Of a stretch of 64,000 nucleotides of DNA, positions 35,892 to 47,977 are shown one piece after another; the stretch's first letter is position 1, and the number at the start of each line of letters is the position of its first letter. The notes under the pieces were generated by a model. The model had not been told where the DNA came from. It did no database searches and saw only the letters and a program-made list of their open reading frames with translations. Made by a program: the position numbers and the translations under genes. This DNA comes from Holothuria scabra (taxonomy: Eukaryota; Echinodermata; Holothuroidea; Aspidochirotida; Holothuriidae). The DNA lies in the NCBI GenBank assembly GCA_037179385.1, contig CM074179.1:72340219-72404218 (forward strand), in the 5' to 3' direction.

Positions 35892-37450
35892 TTAAGGTTG
35901 GTGAAATGTTACTTTTTAATTGAGGCTTGATCACTTTATAGGTTTTGTTCTCTATTAACTCAATTATTTAGCATACACACACGGTCTTATAGAACAAATT
36001 ACTCTCACTTTATATCTGTGGCCCTTCTTTACACCTCATATTGTTTATGTTACATGTTAGGTAAGGTATGAATCATAAGTCACAAAGAAACTCTATTTGA
36101 CCTATCCCTATTACCATAAATATACACTAAAGCAAACGACTTCCTCAGTAGGCATTATTTTCGATGTTAGTCTGTCGTCTTTGGTCTTCGATCAAATTAT
36201 GTGGATCTCTAGTGTGTATGATCTTTTGCTCTAGACTTTATGATATGTAAGCATAAGTTAAGGAAAAAATTGGTTGATGTTCAATTTAGATCATTTGTTC
36301 ATAGGTGTTTGATATTGGGGACTGAAGAATGGGGAGGGTGTAGATGGATCATAGCAAACTGATTTCAGAGGAAGCTAATTAATCATAATTTAAAGAACTG
36401 CAAATCTGCCCCAAACAGTAGAAATTTCTAGACTAACTTTATATGTGGCCTGTTTTCCATTTTCAAGAAAGAAACCTGTCTACTGCCCCTCCCAAATAAG
36501 TAAATATAATAACCTGCACTTAGTTTGAATTGTCCAAGGTTGTTGTGTTAGGGTCACAAGTTACTGGAGAAGTTACCATTGGCCTACCAGTGTGAAGCCA
36601 TAGGGTGAATCAATGTCAATTGAAGTAGCGTCACCAATTGTATTTAGTACTATAAGGCTATGACTGAACTTGGGAATAAATGGATCCTTTAAAACCATTG
36701 GAAGTTTAGGGCAAAGTGTGTCATAATTATCTGATAACAAGAAAAAGTTTTGAAGCAGGCATCCTTTCTTCCTTGTGAAATGCCCTTTGAAGAAGTTTTT
36801 GATACTTTTTAAAAGCAAAATTCAAAATATTGAAAAAAAGAAAATCAAGCTAAACTTTTTTTGGTTAATTGGCACCGTACCTATGTTATCCTTTGTATGC
36901 AATTACAGGATTTGCTTATTAAGAATAGCATTTCTTGATAAAATCAAGATAGTCACAGAAAACCCAAATTTGTAAAAGCCTGCCTGTGATTTCGTTTAAT
37001 AGTTTCGTCATATTTTCATTTTCTGGGTACACTGTAGAATGATGCTACTGTACATGGTCTCTGGTAACATGCACTTGCTATAGCTGCAAAGGAAAGTTTT
37101 TGGCCTGCCATTTTCCAGAAAATTTTCAACAACTTTCAATATTTTTGGCTTTTCTTCTAAGCTGTTTTGTGATTGTCAATTGATATGTTTGTTCAAGGAA
37201 CCTCTTGGTTTATCTGTCACACTTTAAGTCTCCAATACAAGTGGCATCGCATTCAAGTGTACTGTTACTCTGTCGCTATGGTAACAATCTTCATGTTACT
37301 TGTGGAAATATTGAAACACTTCTTGTGTGCCATTTTGGTCCTTACAAAAGACATCTATCAAGTAGTTTGATCTGTGTGCTATGATATTTATGTCTGGATT
37401 GATTGATTCATTAACATTTCTTCATCAAGTTCCAGTAAAAGAATACTCAG
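35892..37450. other. Intron of the host gene, right arm
   Basis: This is the mirror of 908-2,486. Nothing recognisable was seen inside. Confidence 0.45.
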
Positions 37451-37542
37451 AGTATTGCTAGAAGAGATTAGAAAGATGTTTCAAGCTCGGTGACAGGAAG
37501 GGTACTAATAGTATCTCTCAGGAAGAAATTCATCTCGCAAAG
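37451..37542 (+). pseudogene. MyTH4 C-terminal exon, right arm, in-frame TAG
   Basis: This is the 92-nt equivalent of the left exons at 391-482 and 816-907. It has acceptor aatactcag and donor AAG|GTACTG. In the frame fixed by the preceding exon it reads Y-C-stop-K-R-L-E-R-C and then LGDRKGTNSISQEEIHLAK. It shares TAG and the downstream residues with the left copy at 816-907, not with the intact one, so the right arm kept or inherited only the defective version. Confidence 0.66.
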
Positions 37543-38530
37543 GTACTGAAATAACAAATTTTATGAAAGAATTTGTCTGTTTTTTTTTATCAAACTCTAC
37601 AATTAAATACATCCTAGTATGAATAATACCAGGAAAGCAGACAGCTTTATATCATGCTAGTTTTTCCAGTCTATTGCAACAAGTGGTTGGATGCATTGGC
37701 AATGTTTGTGAGAGCTTTGTAAAATTGTACTCCTGTTTTAAAATATTTTGTAACACCTTGGACCATAAATATGAACCATTAGGCCAATAGATGCCCATTT
37801 TGTGCCATTTGCCCCTAGTATTTTCAATGTTATTTTATCAACTTTCTATTGCATATTTAGCATTTGCATTTAACGTTTATACCCTTCGAACAATGAGAAC
37901 TGAATCACTTTTCTGATCTTTTTGTTCTTAACCAAATTGACTAATTTTCCTTTCTTTTTTGTAAGATCAATTGAATAAAGGTTGATCTTTTCACAAAGTT
38001 TTCGTTGTCATAGATAAGACAATAAAATTACATCAACTTTTTGTGAGAAGTTTAAAAGTAATTAGTCTTGGTTGTACTAGTATTTGAAATCGGAGAAAAC
38101 TGTTGACAATTTTAGTTTCACAAGAGGCACATTTTAGGTCACTTTTTGTGTCAACTGTGTAGATCCTTTAAATGTTCATATTAAGCAATCAGAGTTTAAA
38201 ATACATTATGAACCTTTTGTTCCAACAGTCCATTTTTCCTTTCTTAACTGATTTTTTACCAGAATGTAGAAACATTGAAGAGGTCTTTCAGTTTAGAAAA
38301 AAATCTAATTTTGTGTCAATTACTGCTAAATGAAAATTGTTTGAATATCTGTTGGGTAACAAAATAAGAAACTGATGCAAAACTGCACAGCCTTTACCAA
38401 ACTGTAAACAATCTCTTCATTAGACTTAGATCACAGATTTTTTTTTCTTTTAGTTTTAAGCAAAAATATGTTAAAATATTCTCTGATTGCCACTTCAACA
38501 AAATATGACATATTCTCTAAGAAATTGTAG

Positions 38531-38809
<279 letters not shown>

Positions 38810-39801
38810 GTAACATAACAGCTTGTCAACATTAATAAGGATGACTTTTGTTGTTTTCTAGAGAAACCCTCTTTTAAACCATATACTTCTGAACAGTCTA
38901 AAATGCAGATCTCTAGGTGAAAAGTCAAAATTTTTCTTGATGTGTACACTTACAGCTTTCAGCTGCTTTAATGACTATTGATATGAAAAAAAATTAATTC
39001 ATTTTACCAAGTTTAAGCATTGAACTGGTTTCAAATTCTAGGTTGAAACTTCAAGTAGTATTCTGCAACTGTACCCAAGAAAGGAGATTTTAGACTGCAA
39101 AAGGAGATTTTAGGCTATCAAGTTTTTACATTACGTTGCAAAGTGGTAGGCGATGTCAAAATGAGGTATTCTATGCAATAATATCTGATATCTATTGCAA
39201 AGTAATTATCTTCACTGTGTGAATTTTGCCCAAGGTTTTGTTTAAAAATGAACTTTATGGTGTAGTTTTTTCTTCAGAAAAGAATAGAATTGATATATTT
39301 AGACAGGTCAAGTGTATTATGGACAGCATCAGTCCCTTTTGATTGTTTGTCTTGTTAGATGAGCCATATATCATTTATTTGTAGATTGAGTTAGGTTAGA
39401 TAGGCACTGCCCTGCAAAATAATAACATATTGGCCCATTCAGTGCGTACAAACAAATGTTGTCACGGATGGGGGTCAAGAAAATTGGTAAAACGCACTGA
39501 TAACTTCGTCACAATGAAAGGTGAATTCCAAGTGGTTTACTTTCTACGCCCAGTCGTGCAAGCGTTGATACACGCAGCACCTAACATGTGCGCATGCGTT
39601 CTTGTGCGCAAGCTCAATGTCAACCAATGCCAACCAGCGAAGAAAGCGTGAACACCCTAATTAATAAAATATAGCCGCTTCCTTACCCTCTTCCAGTTGT
39701 GGGCCACTGGGTTGTTATTTCTACTCCATTGCTAATAGTATGTCTCAACCTTGGAATAAAACAACGAATGTACGGAGTGACTGAGCAGGATACCGCACCT
39801 C
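38810..39801. other. Unrecognised DNA downstream of the RhoGAP exon
   Basis: It is AT-rich, with no exon supported by splice sites. A duplicated AAAGGAGATTTTAG is seen near 39,080-39,113. Confidence 0.4.
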
Positions 39802-39806
39802 ATTTA

Positions 39807-40023
39807 TGTTGTGTCCGGCCCAGGCTAAACCGAAGACGACAACATAAAAGAAATACACAAACGGAAAGAAGTCTTGCTTGCTTGGTGTCTTACTTGTTCT
39901 GTTCTCTTTATGCTAACCTCGTGCTAGCGTCCATACAAATAATATAACATTCAAATTAGGATTAACGCATACCATTCAAATTAGTGAACACAAATGAGAT
40001 GGCGCTACATAAACTTCTCTACA
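39807..40023 (-). mobile_element. 3' LTR of gypsy 2
   Basis: This is 217 bp, TGTAGAGAAG...GACACAACA on the minus strand, with TG/CA tips. Confidence 0.95.
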
Positions 40024-40039
40024 TTCTCTCCTCTTCTTC
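40024..40039 (-). other. Polypurine tract of gypsy 2
   Basis: GAAGAAGAGGAGAGAA on the minus strand abuts the 3' LTR, the correct place for the plus-strand primer. Confidence 0.85.
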
Positions 40040-40579
40040 AAAAATAATGAACTCATATCAAAATTTTATACTGTCAAAAATTTATTTCAAAATAAGGTAC
40101 ATAAATACAAGGGACACTTCATTATATTTCACATGGATTCTTAATCTCTTACATAAACTTAAATGAAATTCTCTCATTAAAAACATAATAAACTTACAAT
40201 ACACGTTGCTTACGAATACGCTGTGACCTTCTGAGTACTGGTACACTGGTTAACTTAGATGGTGAACAACTTTTACCCCGGGAAGACACAACAAATGGCG
40301 ATGAGTTTAGTTGTGTAACTGTTTCAGGAGATTGTTTAACTGGTGACTTTGTTTCCTTGACTAACTCTGTATCGGGTTTACTTTGTATCTTAGATTTTCC
40401 GCTTTCTTAAGAATCACCACCACTCTCTCTCCCTCAACTAACTCATCATTCCTCTCAAATGTAGTGCCTAAATCCACCAGATGTTTTGGGTTGTTATCGT
40501 CCAACATACTCGTAGGTCGACTAACAAAAGTTTCTAAGTCTGTTTGAGGTTTACTCCTCATTTGATCTATGTGTCGTTT

Positions 40580-41817
40580 TCAAATTACATGATACGTGAC
40601 TGGACCTAAAATTCTAGTCACTGTACCTTCGGCCCACTTCCCTGTGTAACGTCTGAAGTCAAGTATCAATACATGTTCTCCTACTGAAAAATTTCTAGTA
40701 TGTGAAGTCTGATCTGATCCCTGTCTCTGAGAAATTGTAAGTCCTAAGTCCGGTTTCATAACAGTAAATCTGGTTTGTAATTCTCTTTTCTTGAACAACT
40801 TTGCTGGTGTGTCTCTGGTAAAAGAATGGGGCGTTGTCCTATAAGACAATAGAAATCGATCGAGTTTCACTTGAATGTCACCACGATCAGATTTAACCTT
40901 TTTCATCGCTTGTTTGAAAGTTCTTACAAATCTCTCGGCCTCACCATTTGATGCCGGATGTTTAACAGCAGATTTAATATGTTTAAAACCATTTCCTTTC
41001 AAAAATATCTTAAACTCTTCTGTGATAAATTGAGGTCCATTGTCAGAGACTAACTCTTTCGGTGGGCCATACCTAGCAAAAAAAAAGTTCGTAGCTCAGA
41101 GATTGTTTTCGATGCAGTTAAGGATGTCATTAACATTACTTCAGACCACTTTGAATGAACATCAACTACAATTAAGAACATATAACCTAAGAAGGGCCCC
41201 GCAAAATCTATATGTATACGTTGCCATGGTTGGGTAGGCCATTTCCAAGTGTTTACGGGAGCCATGAGCGGTGCCGATTGAACTGCTTGACATACATTAC
41301 ATGAGGAAGCTAATTGTTCTATTTGTTGGTCTAACCCTGGCCAAAAAACGTGCATTCTTGCCAAAGATTTCATTTTTGCCATACAAGGGTGACTAGCATG
41401 CAACTCCTTCAGTACATAATCTTGATACTTGTAAGGTATTATAACACGAAGTCCCCACAGCAAACAATTACTCTCTATAGAAAGTTCACCTCTCTTCCTG
41501 TAGTATGGAATCAACTCTGGGCTAATGGTCGGCTCATTAGGCCAACCATACAATACAAAATGCTTAACTCTTGCTAGAACTTTGTCATTATTTGTAGCAT
41601 TGCCAATCTTCTTAGCACTTACAGGTAAAGATTTGATTTGAACGTTATTCATATCTGTAACCTCTTTAGTCCAAAAAACGGTGAATTGATCAAAACCGTC
41701 CTTTTCAGAAGCATTACCTTCCCCTAGTGGCAATCTAGATAAACAGTCAACATTAGCATTTTGCTTAGATGTACAATACTTAATGTCAACTCGTAACCAC
41801 TGAGAAGAATAGCCCAA
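40580..41817 (-). pseudogene. Integrase of gypsy 2, in two frames
   Basis: The first frame (41,817-41,050) holds the end of RNase H (TSKQNANVDCLSRLPLGE), the HHCC zinc-binding part (HASHPC...CNVCQ) and the first core Asp (IHIDFAGPF, then VVDVHSKWSEV). A nine-base T-run at about 41,081-41,089 shifts the frame just before the second catalytic Asp (SDNGPQF). The second frame (from 41,002) has NGEAERFVRTFKQAMKK with the catalytic Glu, then LLSYRTTPHS and a C-terminal domain ending at 40,580. All three acidic residues are preserved, so the damage is only the frame. Integrase inserts the cDNA. Confidence 0.9.
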
Positions 41818-43997
41818 CGCTGCAGTCTTGAGGCAGCTAAAACAGGTATTCCTTTGTTCGGACCTAGTAAATATTTGAGGGGCTTGTGATCAGTAAACAA
41901 TATAAATTTCTTGCCCCAGAGATACTGGTGAGAGGTGCGAATACCATATACAATCGCCAGAGCTTCTCTCTCGAATTGAGAAAAATTTTTTTCAGCTTTA
42001 GTAAGTTTTCTAGAGGCAAAAGCTATCGGTTTTTTGCCTTCGGGAAAACAATGAGAAATAACTGCTCCCACCTCATACGGCGAAGCATCTACCGCTAAAG
42101 TTTTGTCTTTGGACGGATCAAAATATGTAAAGACTTCACTTGAAGATAAAATTGCTTTAACTTGCTCGAAAGATCTTTGACAATGAGGAGACCAATTGAA
42201 AGTTTTGCCCTGTTTTAGGGCGTCGTTCATGGGCATTAAAATTGTCGATAAATTCGGGATGAATTTTTTGTAATAATTGATAAGGCCTATAAGTGACTGA
42301 AGCTCGTGTTTGCTCTGTGGAGCAGGTGCTTTAAGAACTGAATCTACTTTGACATTAGACGTGTGAATCCCCTTAGAATCACCTACAAAGCCTAGGTACT
42401 GAATTGAACTTTGGAATAAAGAACATTTTGACCGTTTCAGTCTTACACCAAAGTCACTAAGTTTACATAGAACTTGCTGCAGATTTCGTAAGTGCTCATC
42501 GTCATCTTTTCCAGTGACAATGATGTCATCTAAATAACATCCCACCCCACTAAGCCCGCTAAGAATTTGGTCAATACACTGCTGAAAAATGGCTCCTGAG
42601 GAACTGACGTCAACGAGAAGTCTACTATAACGATATAAACCTAGGTGTGTGTTTATAGTGACATACTTTCTTGACTCTGGTTCTAAAACTATCTGCAAAT
42701 AGTCATTGGATAAGTCAAGTTTAGAAAACTTTTCTCCTCCATTAAGTTGAGCAAATAATTCCTCTGGGCGGGGTAATGGTAATGGGTATTCATGCTGATG
42801 CAAAACTGGGTTGATGGTAACCTTATAGTCCCCGCATATACGAACGTTTCCATCTGCCTTTCTAACAGGTACGATAGGAGACGCCCAGTCGGAAAAATCA
42901 ACTTTTTCCAAAATACCCTCTTTTAATAATCTCTTAAGTTCGTTGGAAACTCTTTCTTTCATAGCAAATGGAATTGGCCATGGTTTGTAAAATTTGGGTA
43001 CCGCGTCAGGCTTTACTCCCAATTTTGCCTGAACACCCTTTATTATACCAAGTAATTTGTCCATTACATCACTTTGAGCCAGCATCTTTTGAAGTTTCTC
43101 TTCCAAACTAGAAGACGTTTCTACCATATGAATTTCTGACCAATTCAATGATAACTGATTTAACCAGTTTCGACCCAATAGTGAAGGGACATTACCTTTA
43201 ATAACGAATAATGGTAGAAGTTTCTCCCTACCATTGCACTTCACTTTCACATCAAATTTACCTGACAGAGGAATCTTCTCGCCAGTACATGTTTTCAACA
43301 CAACTTTTGTAGGTTTTAATTCTGCATTTTCTTTTAACACTTTATCATACATACTATAAGATATCAAGGAAATGGCGACACCAGTATCTAATTCCATAAC
43401 TAGTTTTTCATGTTCAATTTCAACTTCGACTTCAAAAGCTTTATATGACCCTATCATTTTCACATAATACACTGTTGCATTTCCTTCATCACTACTCTCA
43501 ATTTCTGACTGACTACTATATTCAGCACTAATTTCGTCATCTTCTTCCCTAACTTGTTTTACTTTAGAACTTGTTTTTGCCTTCTTAACAAACTTACTTC
43601 TGTTCTTATGGCCTTCATGTTTCCTTTCATCTGACTTTTGACGACATACACTCTGCAAATGTCCAATTCGACAACAATTAAAACACTTATAGTCCTTCAT
43701 ACGACAGTTGCTTTTCACGTGACCTTGTCTTCCGCAGCAGGAACACTGTACTTTGTTGCGTAACGTCCTCGACGACATGTTGTGAATAGACTGAGAACCC
43801 TTCTTGATAATAACTGTATTTTTTGCTGCCGATTCCATACTTAATGCGATTTTCACAGCTTTCTCTAGCGTTAACGAATCGTCTTCCGAAAGAAGCCTTT
43901 TCTGTATGTTTGTGTCAAACACTCCGCATACAAAACGATCCCTCAGTGCGTCTTTCAAAAATGTATCAAAATTACCAGACCTGGACAAGTGTTTCAA
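41724..43997 (-). pseudogene. Gag end, protease, RT and RNase H of gypsy 2
   Basis: This open frame of 757 residues begins inside gag (DALRDRFVCG at residues 17-25). Two CX2CX4HX4C knuckles lie at residues 85-98 and 105-118, both with complete Cys/His sets. The protease motif ELDTGV is at 203-207. RT spans about 335-540 with YLDD at 488-491. The usual FGVSSAPA-like stretch before motif B reads LLVDVSSSGAIFQ, a local oddity. RNase H starts at VDASPYEVGAV (636) and has FTDHKPLKYL at 701-710. A one-base shift near 41,785 moves coding into the integrase frame. No single reading frame joins gag to integrase. Confidence 0.92.
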
Positions 43998-44002
43998 TTC
44001 GG

Positions 44003-44374
44003 CTAAGAACGTAGAAATACCCTCTGAGGCACCTTGGCTTTTATTATAAAAAGTAGAACAGGCGGTTTGGGGTTGTAATATTCCTTCAAATGTTTACAAA
44101 TATCTGCCAAGCTCATTGAGGATGGCTTCAAAGGCGTGACCAAGTTTTTAAGTAGTCCGTAGCCTTTAGGACCCATAGAAGAAAGTAATATTGCCACTTT
44201 CTTACCTTCTTCTGTTATTCCGTTTGCAACAAAATATTGCACCAAGCGTTCTTCGCAAGACTCCCAAATTTCAACGTCGGGGTTATAAGCCTCTACTTTA
44301 AAGGTAGTCGTAGCCAAACTGAAGGTGAAAACGGTGGTCGCCAAAAGTAAAATGTCCTGTGTTTTCATACTCAC
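44003..44374 (-). pseudogene. Gag N-terminal part of gypsy 2
   Basis: The Met at 44,374 opens a frame containing VEAYNPDVEIWESCEERLVQ and FVANGITEEGKKVAILLSSM, then GPKGYGLLKNLVTP, the usual N-terminal capsid of this gypsy group. Around 44,070 an indel after YYNPKPP shifts the frame, and a few residues of the expected next helix are missing before coding continues at 43,997. Confidence 0.85.
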
Positions 44375-44461
44375 AGCTTTGAGCCCGGAAATAATATAAC
44401 TGGGTAACTTTTCGTTAAATTACTCACAGTTCAGGATTTCGTTATCCTAAACCAACAGTAC

Positions 44462-44481
44462 AACCCATCTTTGTCGCCATT
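44462..44481 (-). other. Candidate primer-binding site of gypsy 2
   Basis: On the minus strand TGGCGACAAAGATGGG begins two bases after the 5' LTR. Position and the TGG start fit a tRNA-primed site. The tRNA is not identified. Confidence 0.5.
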
Positions 44482-44699
44482 TGTTGTGTCCGGCCCGGGC
44501 TAAACCGAAGACGACAACATAAAAGAAATAAACAAGCGGAAAGAAGTGTTGCTTGCTTGCTGTCTTACTTTGTTCTGTTCTCTTTATGCTAACTTCGCGC
44601 TAGCGTCCATACAAATAATATAACATTCAAATTAGGATTGACTCATACCATTCAAATTAGTGAACACAAATGAGATGGCGCTATATTAACTTCTCTACA
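44482..44699 (-). mobile_element. 5' LTR of gypsy 2
   Basis: This is 218 bp, the direct copy of 39,807-40,023. Confidence 0.95.
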
Positions 44700-44704
44700 A
44701 TTTA

Positions 44705-45040
44705 TTTGCGAAATGTTGAATTGATTACTTCTTACATGAGCAAAATTGACAGTTTACCCTGTTTCTATCAATTATGGAAATGACTCGTTCCAGTGAAGGA
44801 GAAGGTCTGATTCATATCTTTTTACAGGTTGAAGAGGTGTATGGAAAGTCTCGGCATCATTTTGTCGAGAGACTAACCTGAAAAATTTGTATCCACAATT
44901 TTCCCGGCACCTAAAAGTCTCCGTAATGTTTTCTGTTTATAATCATCTGTCGCCGTTAGATTTTTCCGGTACAAAACCATTGAGGATCTTGCCGTACACG
45001 TATATGGCAAGCCGAATGTTGAAAAAAAATAGAAAATCCA
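44705..45040. other. Unrecognised DNA between gypsy 2 and the satellite
   Basis: No gene or repeat was identified. Confidence 0.4.
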
Positions 45041-46411
45041 AGGTTATCAGACCGATAATCCAAAATTATCGATGGATAATCGACCGATAATCTTGGATTA
45101 TCAGTCGAGAATCTTAAATTATCAACGATAAACCAGGTTAATCTAAAGATAAACAAGGTTTATCGTGTGATAATCTTGGATAATCACATGAAAACCCAGG
45201 TTTTTTCGCCGACAATCTTGGATAATCGCCCGACATACAAAATTATTTTGATCATCGTGGATTCTCGATCGAGTTTTCCGACATTATCGAACGAAAATCT
45301 TGAATTCTCTATTAATTTAACATTCGGCTTGTCAAATTTGGTTTATCGCTCGAGAATCTTGGATTATCATTTTTCTCACAATTGGCTCGATTATCCAAGA
45401 TTACCTTGGATAATCTTGGATTATCGGCTGAAGATCTTGGGTTCTGGACTGACGATCTTGGGTTCCCCACCGATAATCAAAAATCATCGATCGATAATCT
45501 CGAATTTTCGACCGACAATCTTGGATTATCAGTCGAAAATCTTGAATAATCAACGATAAAACAGGTTTATCTAAAGATAAACAAGGTTTATCGTGTGATA
45601 ATCTTGGATAATCACATGAAAACCCATGTTTTTTCGCCGACAATCTTGGATAATCGCCCGATATACAAAATTATTTTGATAATCTTGGATTCTCGATCGA
45701 GTTTTCCGAGATTATCGAACGATAATCTTGAATTCTCTATTAATTTAACATTCGGCTTGTCAAATTTGGTTTATCACTCGAGAATCTTGGATTATCATTT
45801 TTCGCACAATTGGCTCGATTATCCAAGATTACCTAGGATAATTTTGGATTATCGGCTGAAGATCTTGGATTCTGGACTGACAATCTTGGGTTTTCCACCG
45901 ATAATCCAAGATTATCAACCGATAATCAAAGATTATCGAAATATTTTTCGATAATCTAAGATTATTGGTCGAAAATCCAAGATTATCGGATTGTGTTTTC
46001 ATAACCCAAGATTATCGGTCGAGAATCCATGATTATCGATCTAGAATCCAATATTATCAAAATATTTTTCGATTGTCCAATATTATCGGTCGAGAATCCC
46101 ATATTATCTAATTGTGTTTTGATAATCCAAGATTATTGGTCGAGAATCCAAGATAATCGGTCGAGAACCGAAGATTATCAAATCGTGTTTTGATATTTTA
46201 AGATTATCGGTCGAGAATCCAAGATTATCAAATTGTCTTTTGATAATCCAAGATTATCGGTCGAGAATTCAAGATTATCAACCGATAGTCCAAGATTTTC
46301 AAAATACTTTTCGATAATGCAAGATTATCTATCGAGAATTCGATATTATCAAATTGTGTTTTGATTTTCCAAGATTATCGTCGAGAATCTTGGTTTATCG
46401 GTCGAAAATCT
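45041..46411. repeat. AATCCAAGATTATC satellite with a 428-bp higher-order duplication
   Basis: This region is saturated with the 14-base core AATCCAAGATTATC or its inverse GATAATCTTGGATT. The cores are separated by short spacers such as GGTCGAG (7 bases) and AAATTGTGTTTTGAT (15 bases). From 45,041 to about 45,900 the GATAATCTTGG sense dominates; after about 45,905 the AATCCAAGATT sense does, so the array turns around. Within the first part a 428-bp block is duplicated in tandem (about 45,119-45,546 and 45,547-45,955; markers at 45,167 and 45,595). The open frames seen here simply reflect the repeat. Confidence 0.93.
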
Positions 46412-47527
46412 TGTATGCTGTTACTACTTCGTCTTTATTTTTTATTTATCTTTTTATTTATTTATTTTGTAAATAGAGTAGGCTTAGAAGTTTACTTTAG
46501 TACGCCCGGGCCAGTTTTTAAACATTTTTGTTCGAAGTAGTCGGTCAACAACTATATCTATGAGTGGAACCAAGTATGGGGAGACTAAGCTGCCATGTAT
46601 CGATCACGCGAAGCCCAAGAGGAGTTTGTGGGCAAGTGGTAAGAACATCCGGCTTGCAGCAGGTAGTTCTAGACTCCTGGCCGAGTCATACCATACCGAA
46701 GATGTAAAACGAAACCTAATGTCATTGTGATTGGGTGCTCAGCAAAAGCAAGGAAAAACAAGCGCTGGCGGCGCTACCGCTACCCTACGCCCCATTTTAT
46801 CCTTGCCCCCATTTGCCCCCAGATAGATCAGTTAGGTGCTGAGTTAACGGAAAAAATACCTCTTTTGAGTTTTTAATTTTTCCTTCAGAGGTATGCTTAA
46901 ACCTTAGAGCTCTTGGAGCTTTGCCATCTGGATCCCATTTCGTAGAAATACGGGTGCTTTTGGCTCGGTTTCGCGCTGCGTCCGAAAAAAATCCCCCAAC
47001 ACTTTTGATATTCTGGTTCCGCCACTGGAAACAGGCCCCTGGAGGACAACTGGAAAATGCCGTGGCCGACCAATCCTTAGCCAATAGGTTATAAAATGAA
47101 CCTTAAAGTTCCACCTAACCAACTAGCTAACTCGGAAGGGTGAGGGAGGGAGTTCTACCACTTGTCCACGGGCGTTGTGGCCTTTTTAAATAAAATTACA
47201 TGGCACAAACAGCGGGCCAAAACCCAGGAAGGGCACATTCGCTCTAGTGATACTTCCTCGGTTGTTATTCAGTAAAAATTCTTCCAACAATTCTTCCAAT
47301 TCAGCATTGAGGTACACTTGTTATTAGTAATTATGTAGAATAGACAAGCAACACGAGGAAAAGTTCAAAGCCCCATATCAGATCATTACACCCTCACCTC
47401 AGGCAGTTACTGGCCAACGTCTCCTCACACAATCATTTCAAACAGTCACGTACAGATTTCTCATCACAACCACATTCATCACATGTACGGTTGACATCGC
47501 CTACTGCCACTCACGATACAATTTTAT
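46412..47527. other. No gene seen
   Basis: This is unremarkable sequence between satellites. There are short A- and C-rich stretches and no coding support. Confidence 0.4.
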
Positions 47528-47672
47528 GTGGTCACACCGTGTTATACGTTGTCAAACCATGCTATGTAGTTACACGATGCTTTAATGTAGTCACACCGAG
47601 TTTTTCCATTATCACACCATGTGGTTACGTAGTCACACCATGTGTTCATATGTAGTCACACCATGTTTTTCG
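47528..47672 (+). repeat. Degenerate GTAGTCACACCATG tandem repeat
   Basis: About five or six imperfect copies of a unit of about 25-30 bases built on TGTAGTCACACCATG are seen. Confidence 0.75.
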
Positions 47673-47748
47673 TACTAACATCATGCTATTACCTTCCCCT
47701 CCGATGTAGCCACATGATGCTTGCAGATTTCGCGTTCCATACGAGGCT

Positions 47749-47977
47749 TATCAAAATGGATTTCGATAATCTTAGATTATCAATCGAAAACCTTGCATTC
47801 TCGAACGATGAACAAAAATAAATTGGATAATCTTGGATTCTCGACCGATTAACCAGGTTTATAAAAATACATTTCGATAATCTTGGATTATCAATCGAAA
47901 ATCTTGGATTCTCGACAGATAAACGAAATTTAGTTTGATAATCGTGGATTCTCGACCAATGAACCAGGTTTGTCAAA
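47749..47977. repeat. Second patch of the AATCCAAGATTATC-type satellite
   Basis: TTCGATAATCTTAGATTATC and related units recur, with TTGGATTCTCGACCGAT spacers, 1.3 kb after the main array. Confidence 0.85.

Larger units (their letters stand above)
22251..37925 (-). repeat. Right arm of giant inverted repeat
   Basis: This is the mirror image of 1-21,931. It is about 6 kb shorter because it lacks the TIR insertion, the exon duplication and the extra PLE end seen on the left. It carries its own 77-bp triplication at about 27,057-27,287 and a longer, less damaged gag. After 37,925 the sequence has no partner inside the window, because the partner would lie left of base 1. Confidence 0.93.
39802..44704 (-). 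mobile_element. Ty3/gypsy retrotransposon 2, full length with target duplication
   Basis: It has LTRs at 39,807-40,023 and 44,482-44,699 and is flanked by ATTTA at 39,802-39,806 and 44,700-44,704. The order on the minus strand is LTR, gag, zinc knuckles, protease, RT, RNase H, integrase, LTR. Comparing the LTRs by eye gives about 11 substitutions and one indel in 217 bases, roughly 5 percent. The element is therefore not young, and at least three frameshifts disable it. The clade was not determined. It sits within the putative host-gene intron. Confidence 0.95.

Noticed and set aside
44705..44880. Possible exon of the host gene next to gypsy 2
   Set aside because: It has an AG and a GT at plausible places, but the reading frame shows no RhoGAP similarity.
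45167..45954. Two similar open frames starting MIILDNHMKT
   Set aside because: Both lie in the satellite; the similarity is the 428-bp tandem duplication, not a gene family.
46797..47122. Two overlapping minus-strand open frames
   Set aside because: No family signature, splice context or codon pattern was seen.
47528..47672. Regularly spaced GTAGTCACACCATG units as a CRISPR-like array
   Set aside because: Units are degenerate, spacers are related to each other, and the context is eukaryotic.
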